Positions 59,915 to 64,000 of a stretch of 64,000 nt of DNA are shown here, piece by piece. Source of the DNA: Streptomyces narbonensis (lineage in GTDB: Bacteria; Actinomycetota; Actinomycetes; Streptomycetales; Streptomycetaceae); contig NZ_BMSF01000003.1 in assembly GCF_014649015.1 (NCBI RefSeq), forward strand, positions 1 through 64,000, in the 5' to 3' direction. The translations under genes and the position numbers were made by a program. Within the stretch, counting starts at the first letter, position 1. Each line of letters starts with the position of its first letter. Under the pieces are notes generated by a model that worked only from the letters and a program-made list of their open reading frames with translations, was not told the DNA's origin and ran no database searches.

Positions 59915-60889
59915 ATGCCCGGCCGCATCAGAGCCAGCCGCCTTACTCCGGGCGGATTCGCGTACGGCGCCGCCCTCGGGCTCGCCGTCGACCAGATCGT
60001 CGGCGATCCCCGCCGCGGACATCCCGTCGCCGCCTTCGGCCGGGCCGCCGCCGCGGTCGAACAGCGCCTCCACCACGACCACCGCGGCTGGGGCGCCCTG
60101 CACACCGCCGTCTGCGCCGGCTCCACCGTCGCCCTCGGCGCCCTCGCCGCCCGCGCCGTCCGCGACCGGCCCGCCGCCGCCGTCGCGCTGACCGCCGCCT
60201 CCGTCTGGGCCGTCGTCGGCGGTACGACCCTGGGACGGGAGGCCCGCGCGATCGGCGGGGCGCTCGCCGTCGGGGACCTGGAGGTCGCCCGGGAGCGGCT
60301 GCCGCACCTCTGCGGGCGCGACCCGCAGTCCCTGGACGGTCCCGCGATGGCCCGCGCCGTCGTCGAGTCCGTCGCCGAGAACACCTCCGACGCCGTGGTC
60401 GGCGCCCTCTTCTGGGGCGCGGTCGCGGGCGTGCCGGGCCTCCTCGCCTTCCGCGCCGTGAACACCCTCGACGCGATGGTCGGCCACAAGTCGCCGCGGC
60501 ACCGGCGCTTCGGCTGGGCCTCGGCCCGGCTCGACGACGTGGCCGGCTGGCCCGGGGCACGGCTCACGGCCGCCGCCGCGACGCTCGCCGGAGGGAGCCC
60601 GCGTGGCGCCGTACGGGCCTGGCGGGCGGACGCGGCGAAGCACCCGAGCCCAAACGCGGGCCCCGTCGAGGCCTCCTTCGCGGGCGCCCTCGGCGTACGG
60701 CTCGGGGGGACCCTCTCGTACGGCGGGCGGGTCGAGCACCGGCCCGTGCTCAACGGGGAGGGGCGGCCCGTCGAGGTCGCCGACATCGACCGGGCGGTCC
60801 GGCTCTCGCGCCGGGTGACCGCACTGACCCTGGCCGCCTGTGTCGGCGGCCGCATGATCATCGGTGCTGTGAAGCGGAGGAACGCATGA
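59915..60889 (+). CDS. cobD: Adenosylcobinamide-phosphate synthase CobD/CbiB
   Basis: A 324-residue membrane protein that joins aminopropanol phosphate to adenosylcobyric acid. Family features: GLAVDQIVGDPRRGHPVAAF at the N-terminus, ARAVVESVAENTSDAVVGAL, GLLAFRAVNTLDAMVGHKSP, and the membrane helices between. ATG 59915 lies ten bases after GAGG; ATG 59907 is in another frame. First gene of the riboswitch-controlled operon; its stop overlaps cobQ by four bases (ATGA). Confidence 0.93.
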   Translation: MPGRIRASRLTPGGFAYGAALGLAVDQIVGDPRRGHPVAAFGRAAAAVEQRLHHDHRGWGALHTAVCAGSTVALGALAARAVRDRPAAAVALTAASVWAVVGGTTLGREARAIGGALAVGDLEVARERLPHLCGRDPQSLDGPAMARAVVESVAENTSDAVVGALFWGAVAGVPGLLAFRAVNTLDAMVGHKSPRHRRFGWASARLDDVAGWPGARLTAAAATLAGGSPRGAVRAWRADAAKHPSPNAGPVEASFAGALGVRLGGTLSYGGRVEHRPVLNGEGRPVEVADIDRAVRLSRRVTALTLAACVGGRMIIGAVKRRNA

Positions 60890-62433
60890 GGGGTGGCGGT
60901 CTCCTGGTCGCCGGGACCACGTCCGACGCCGGCAAGAGCGTCGTGACGGCCGGCATCTGCCGCTGGCTGGTCCGCAAGGGCGTGAAAGTGGCGCCGTTCA
61001 AGGGGCAGAACATGTCCCTCAACTCCTTCGTGACCCGTGAGGGCGCCGAGATCGGACGGGCCCAGGCCATGCAGGCGCAGGCCGCCCGCGTCGAGCCGAC
61101 GGCCCTGATGAACCCGGTGCTGCTCAAGCCGGGCAGCGACCGCTCCAGCCAGGTCGTCCTGATGGGCAAGCCGGTGGGCGAGCTGAGCGCTCGTGGGTTC
61201 TTCGGGGGGTCCGGGGGGTCGTCCCCCGGGAAGGCACTGCACGGCGGGCGGCAGAAAGAACTCTTCGAGCCGGTCATGGCGTGCCTGGAGGAACTCCGGG
61301 GCATGTACGACGCCGTGATCTGCGAGGGGGCGGGCAGTCCGGCCGAGATCAACCTGCGGCGCACGGACATCGTGAACATGGGCATCGCGCGGGCCGCGCA
61401 GCTGCCCGTCGTCGTGGTCGGCGACATCGACCGGGGCGGGGTCTTCGCCCAGTTCTTCGGGACCACGGCGCTGCTCTCGCCCGAGGACCAGCAGCTCGTC
61501 GCGGGGTACCTCGTGAACAAGTTCCGCGGTGACGTGACCCTCCTTGAGCCCGGGCTCGACATGCTGCACGGGCTGACCGGGCGGCGGACCTTCGGCGTCC
61601 TGCCGTACGCGCACGGCCTCGGCATCGACGAGGAGGACGGGCTGCGGGTCTCGCTGCGGGGCACCGTCCGCGAGTCCGTCGTCGCACCCCCGGTCGGCAC
61701 GGACGTCCTGCGGGTCGCCGTGTGCGCCGTACCGCTCATGTCGAACTTCACGGACGTCGACGCGCTGGCCGCCGAGCCGGGTGTCGTCGTGCGGTTCGTG
61801 GACCGGCCGGAGGAGCTCGTCGACGCGGACCTCGTCGTCGTGCCGGGCACCCGGGGGACGGTGAAGGCGCTCGCGTGGCTGCGGGAGCGGGGCCTCGCGG
61901 ACGAGCTGGCACGGCGCGCGGCCGAGGGACGGCCGGTCCTCGGGATCTGCGGCGGCTTCCAGGCGCTGGGCGAGCGGATCGAGGACGAGGTCGAGTCCAA
62001 GGCCGGGACCGTCGACGGGCTCGGGCTGCTGCCCGTACGGGTGCGGTTCGCGCGCGAGAAGACCCTGGCGCGGCCGGTCGGCGAGGCGCTCGGGGAGCGG
62101 GTCGAGGGGTACGAGATCCACCACGGTGTCGCGGACGTGCTCGGCGGCGAGCCGTTCCTGGACGGGTGCCGGGTGGGCTCCGTGTGGGGTACGCACTGGC
62201 ACGGGTCGCTGGAGAGCGACGGATTCCGGCGGGCGTTCCTGCGGGAGGTCGCGGCGGCGGCCGGCCGACGGTTCGTGCCGGCGCCCGACACCTCGTTCGG
62301 CACGCTCCGGGAGGAGCAGCTGGACCGGCTCGGCGACCTGATCGAGGAGCACGCGGACACGGACGCGCTGCTGCGGCTGATCGAGGAGGGGGCCCCGGCG
62401 GGGCTGCCGTTCGTGCCGCCGGGCGCGCCGTGA
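60886..62433 (+). CDS. cobQ: Cobyric acid synthase CobQ (with a Gly/Ser-rich insertion)
   Basis: A 515-residue glutamine amidotransferase that amidates adenosylcobyrinate a,c-diamide. N-terminal dethiobiotin-synthetase-like ATPase part: [58 protein letters not shown]-terminal GATase with nucleophile Cys in [11 protein letters not shown] and His in YEIHHGV. At about residues 105-119 a stretch [17 protein letters not shown] looks longer than in relatives I recall (GY-HGG). The start ATG overlaps the cobD stop. A 27-codon frame bridges its stop to the chelatase start. Confidence 0.95.
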   Translation: MRGGGLLVAGTTSDAGKSVVTAGICRWLVRKGVKVAPFKGQNMSLNSFVTREGAEIGRAQAMQAQAARVEPTALMNPVLLKPGSDRSSQVVLMGKPVGELSARGFFGGSGGSSPGKALHGGRQKELFEPVMACLEELRGMYDAVICEGAGSPAEINLRRTDIVNMGIARAAQLPVVVVGDIDRGGVFAQFFGTTALLSPEDQQLVAGYLVNKFRGDVTLLEPGLDMLHGLTGRRTFGVLPYAHGLGIDEEDGLRVSLRGTVRESVVAPPVGTDVLRVAVCAVPLMSNFTDVDALAAEPGVVVRFVDRPEELVDADLVVVPGTRGTVKALAWLRERGLADELARRAAEGRPVLGICGGFQALGERIEDEVESKAGTVDGLGLLPVRVRFAREKTLARPVGEALGERVEGYEIHHGVADVLGGEPFLDGCRVGSVWGTHWHGSLESDGFRRAFLREVAAAAGRRFVPAPDTSFGTLREEQLDRLGDLIEEHADTDALLRLIEEGAPAGLPFVPPGAP

Positions 62434-62513
62434 GGGGCACCGCCGACGTCGCGGTCCGCCCGCGACACCACACGCATCAGCTGATCGAACTCGAGGAAGG
62501 AACCGACCGATGA
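62430..62513 (+). CDS. Possible 27-residue coupling ORF between cobQ and the chelatase gene
   Basis: GTG 62430 overlaps the cobQ stop (GTGA) and its TGA (62511-62513) overlaps the chelatase ATG (ATGA). The peptide would begin [17 protein letters not shown] and contains the chelatase ribosome site GAGGAAGGA in its last codons. It could carry ribosomes from cobQ to the next gene. No independent evidence of translation, and no family match. Confidence 0.3.
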   Translation: MRGTADVAVRPRHHTHQLIELEEGTDR

Positions 62514-64000
62514 GCACCCGGTATCCGTTCACCGCCGTCGTCGGCATGGACGATCTGCGGCTCGCGCTGCTGCTGAACGCGGTCAGTCCGGCGGTGGGCG
62601 GTGTGCTCGTCCGGGGCGAGAAGGGGACCGCCAAGTCCACGGCCGTCCGCGCGCTTGCCGATCTGCTGCCCGCCGTGCCCGTCGTCGCCGGCTGCCGGTT
62701 CAGCTGTGATCCGGCCTCGCCCGACCTGGGCTGCCCCGACGGGCCGCACGGGACGGCGCCCGGCATCGAGCGTCCCGCGCGGATGGTCGAGCTGCCCGTC
62801 GGCGCCTCCGAGGACCGGCTCGTCGGCGCGCTCGACATCGAGAAGGCACTCGCCGAGGGCGTGAAGGCCTTCGAGCCGGGGCTCCTCGCCGCGGCGCATC
62901 GGGGCATCCTGTACGTCGACGAGGTCAACCTGCTGAGCGATCACCTGATCGACCACCTCCTCGACGCCGCCGCCATGGGCGCCTCCCACGTCGAGCGCGA
63001 AGGCGTCTCCGTGCGCCATGCGGCCCGCTTCCTGCTCGTCGGGACCATGAACCCCGAAGAGGGCGAGTTGCGGCCGCAGTTGCTCGACCGGTTCGGGCTG
63101 ACCGTCGAGGTCGCCGCCTCCCGCGTGCCCGAGCAGCGGGTGGAGGTCGTCCGGCGGCGGCTCGCCTTCGAGGACGACCCCGCCGCGTTCGCCGCGCGCT
63201 GGGCCGACGAGGAGACCGCGCTGCGGGACCGGATCGTCGCCGCCCGCGAGCTCCTTCCCAAGGTGGCCCTCGGCGACGCCGCGCTGCTCCAGATCGCCGC
63301 GACCTGCGCCGCGTTCGAGGTCGACGGCATGCGCGCCGACATCGTCATGGCGCGGGCGGCGACCGCCCTCGCCGCCTGGGCCGGGCGGACGCAGGTCACC
63401 TCCGAGGACGTGCGACAGGCCGCGCTCCTGGCCCTCCCCCACCGTCGGCGGCGCAACCCCTTCGACGCGCCGGGCCTCGACGAGGACAAGCTCGACGAGA
63501 CGCTTGAGCAGTTCAAGGGGGACGACGAGGATCCGGAGCCGGAGGGCCCCGGTGACGGTCCGGGGGACGGCGGTCCGGGCGGTGGCGGTCCTGACGGCGG
63601 TGGCATTCCGCCGCAGGGCGACGCGCCCGAGGACACCACGTCGCCCGAGGACGTCCCCGCACCCGCTGACGTCCCCGCGCCCGCCGAGGCGCCCGCGTCC
63701 GCGCCGCAGGGCTCCGGCGCCGGTGAGCGCGCGGCCGTCCGGGCGGCCGAGCCCTTCCGTACGAAGATGCTGAGCGTGCCCGGGCTGGGCGAGGGCGCCG
63801 CCGGGCGCCGTTCCCGGGCCCGTACCGAGCACGGCCGTACCACCGGGGCCACCCGGCCCCGCGGCGCGCTGACCAAGCTCCACCTCGCGGCGACCGTGCA
63901 GGCCGCCGCCCCGCACCAGCGGGCGCGCGGGCGGACCGGCCCCGGGCTCGTCGTCCGGCGGGACGACCTGCGGCAGGCGACCCGGGAGGGGCGCGAGGGG
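62510..64000 (+). CDS. Cobalt/magnesium chelatase ATPase subunit (ChlI-ChlD type), cut by the right edge
   Basis: A protein of at least 497 residues, open at the window edge. The AAA+ ChlI-like domain (about 5-330) has [20 protein letters not shown], Walker [37 protein letters not shown] (Walker B), and [21 protein letters not shown] helical region follows ([20 protein letters not shown]), then a Gly/Pro/Asp-rich linker and the start of a ChlD-like part that should end in a VWA domain beyond the edge. With CobN it would insert cobalt during cobalamin synthesis. ATG 62510 follows GAGGAAGGA. Third main gene of the riboswitch operon. Confidence 0.93.
   Translation, partial: MSTRYPFTAVVGMDDLRLALLLNAVSPAVGGVLVRGEKGTAKSTAVRALADLLPAVPVVAGCRFSCDPASPDLGCPDGPHGTAPGIERPARMVELPVGASEDRLVGALDIEKALAEGVKAFEPGLLAAAHRGILYVDEVNLLSDHLIDHLLDAAAMGASHVEREGVSVRHAARFLLVGTMNPEEGELRPQLLDRFGLTVEVAASRVPEQRVEVVRRRLAFEDDPAAFAARWADEETALRDRIVAARELLPKVALGDAALLQIAATCAAFEVDGMRADIVMARAATALAAWAGRTQVTSEDVRQAALLALPHRRRRNPFDAPGLDEDKLDETLEQFKGDDEDPEPEGPGDGPGDGGPGGGGPDGGGIPPQGDAPEDTTSPEDVPAPADVPAPAEAPASAPQGSGAGERAAVRAAEPFRTKMLSVPGLGEGAAGRRSRARTEHGRTTGATRPRGALTKLHLAATVQAAAPHQRARGRTGPGLVVRRDDLRQATREGREG

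Noticed and set aside
57938..62928. Long minus-strand open frames (933 and 1025 codons) across pitH2 and the cob genes
   Set aside because: Antisense shadows of well-supported genes and of the riboswitch region.
1..64000. Mobile elements, prophage, defence islands or a secondary-metabolite cluster
   Set aside because: No transposase, integrase, terminal repeats, phage structural genes, known defence genes, PKS or NRPS modules were seen; gene content is core-like throughout.
1..64000. tRNA genes and bldA-dependent TTA codons
   Set aside because: No cloverleaf-like sequence was recognised, and the TTA triplets I checked by eye in coding regions were out of frame. A computed scan would be needed to be certain.

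Overview
The window is a stretch of chromosome from a high-GC actinobacterium, almost certainly a Streptomyces. Codon third positions are nearly all G or C. The window carries a chaplin (ChpE type), a Gbn-type nucleoid protein, Spo0M, a FadR/GntR regulator, SURF1, a PitH2-type phosphate transporter with a PHO box, and a B12-riboswitch-controlled cobalamin cluster. Gene order (glycosylase, spo0M, chaplin E, inhA-fabG, tldD/E, tyrS, moaA, subtilase, gbn, pitH2, cob genes) looks like the conserved Streptomyces core. I saw no phage, transposase, CRISPR or tRNA gene. The left edge holds the leader and promoter region of an rRNA operon running leftwards out of the window.

1-8 kb: DNA-3-methyladenine glycosylase, Spo0M, a PEBP protein, an HNH nuclease, a TauE/SafE permease, an NfeD plus stomatin pair, a lone ABC ATPase and chaplin E. 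8-19 kb: a GAF histidine kinase with LuxR-type regulator, a short-chain dehydrogenase (SDR), a secreted lytic transglycosylase, a two-FHA ABC exporter (Rv1747-like), SerB, SixA, two very small membrane proteins, and an MFS exporter divergent from its likely FadR-type regulator. 19-28 kb: fatty-acid genes inhA-fabG, the TldD/TldE protease pair, TyrS, small membrane proteins and MoaA. 28-37 kb: an acetate-type Na+ symporter with its DUF485 partner, a secreted subtilase, a CoA transferase, a zinc alcohol dehydrogenase, a lysoplasmalogenase/sterol-desaturase pair and a VIT1-family protein.

37-42 kb: a tightly coupled operon of unknown substrate (two COG2159 amidohydrolases, an SDR and an acetoacetate-decarboxylase-like protein) divergent from a TetR regulator with a clear operator. 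42-47 kb: a DnaQ-type exonuclease, a cysteine-rich small protein, SURF1, a GH15 enzyme and an SDR with a degenerate active site. 47-50 kb: an Asp23/Gls24 envelope cluster with AmaP and DUF6286, divergent from a gene whose product looks like two degenerate Asp23 units. 50-58 kb: an enoyl-CoA hydratase, Gbn, an ABC-F ATPase, a zinc metallopeptidase, a VOC protein, a large helical hypothetical protein and an alpha/beta hydrolase whose nucleophile serine is replaced by glycine. 58-64 kb: the PHO-box-controlled PitH2 operon, then a cobalamin riboswitch driving cobD, cobQ and a chelatase ATPase subunit cut by the right edge.

Most of this is ordinary core genome. The least explained parts are the TetR-controlled amidohydrolase operon, the Asp23 cluster with its duplicated divergent partner, a GATC cluster beside gbn, and several small coupled or overlapping reading frames.
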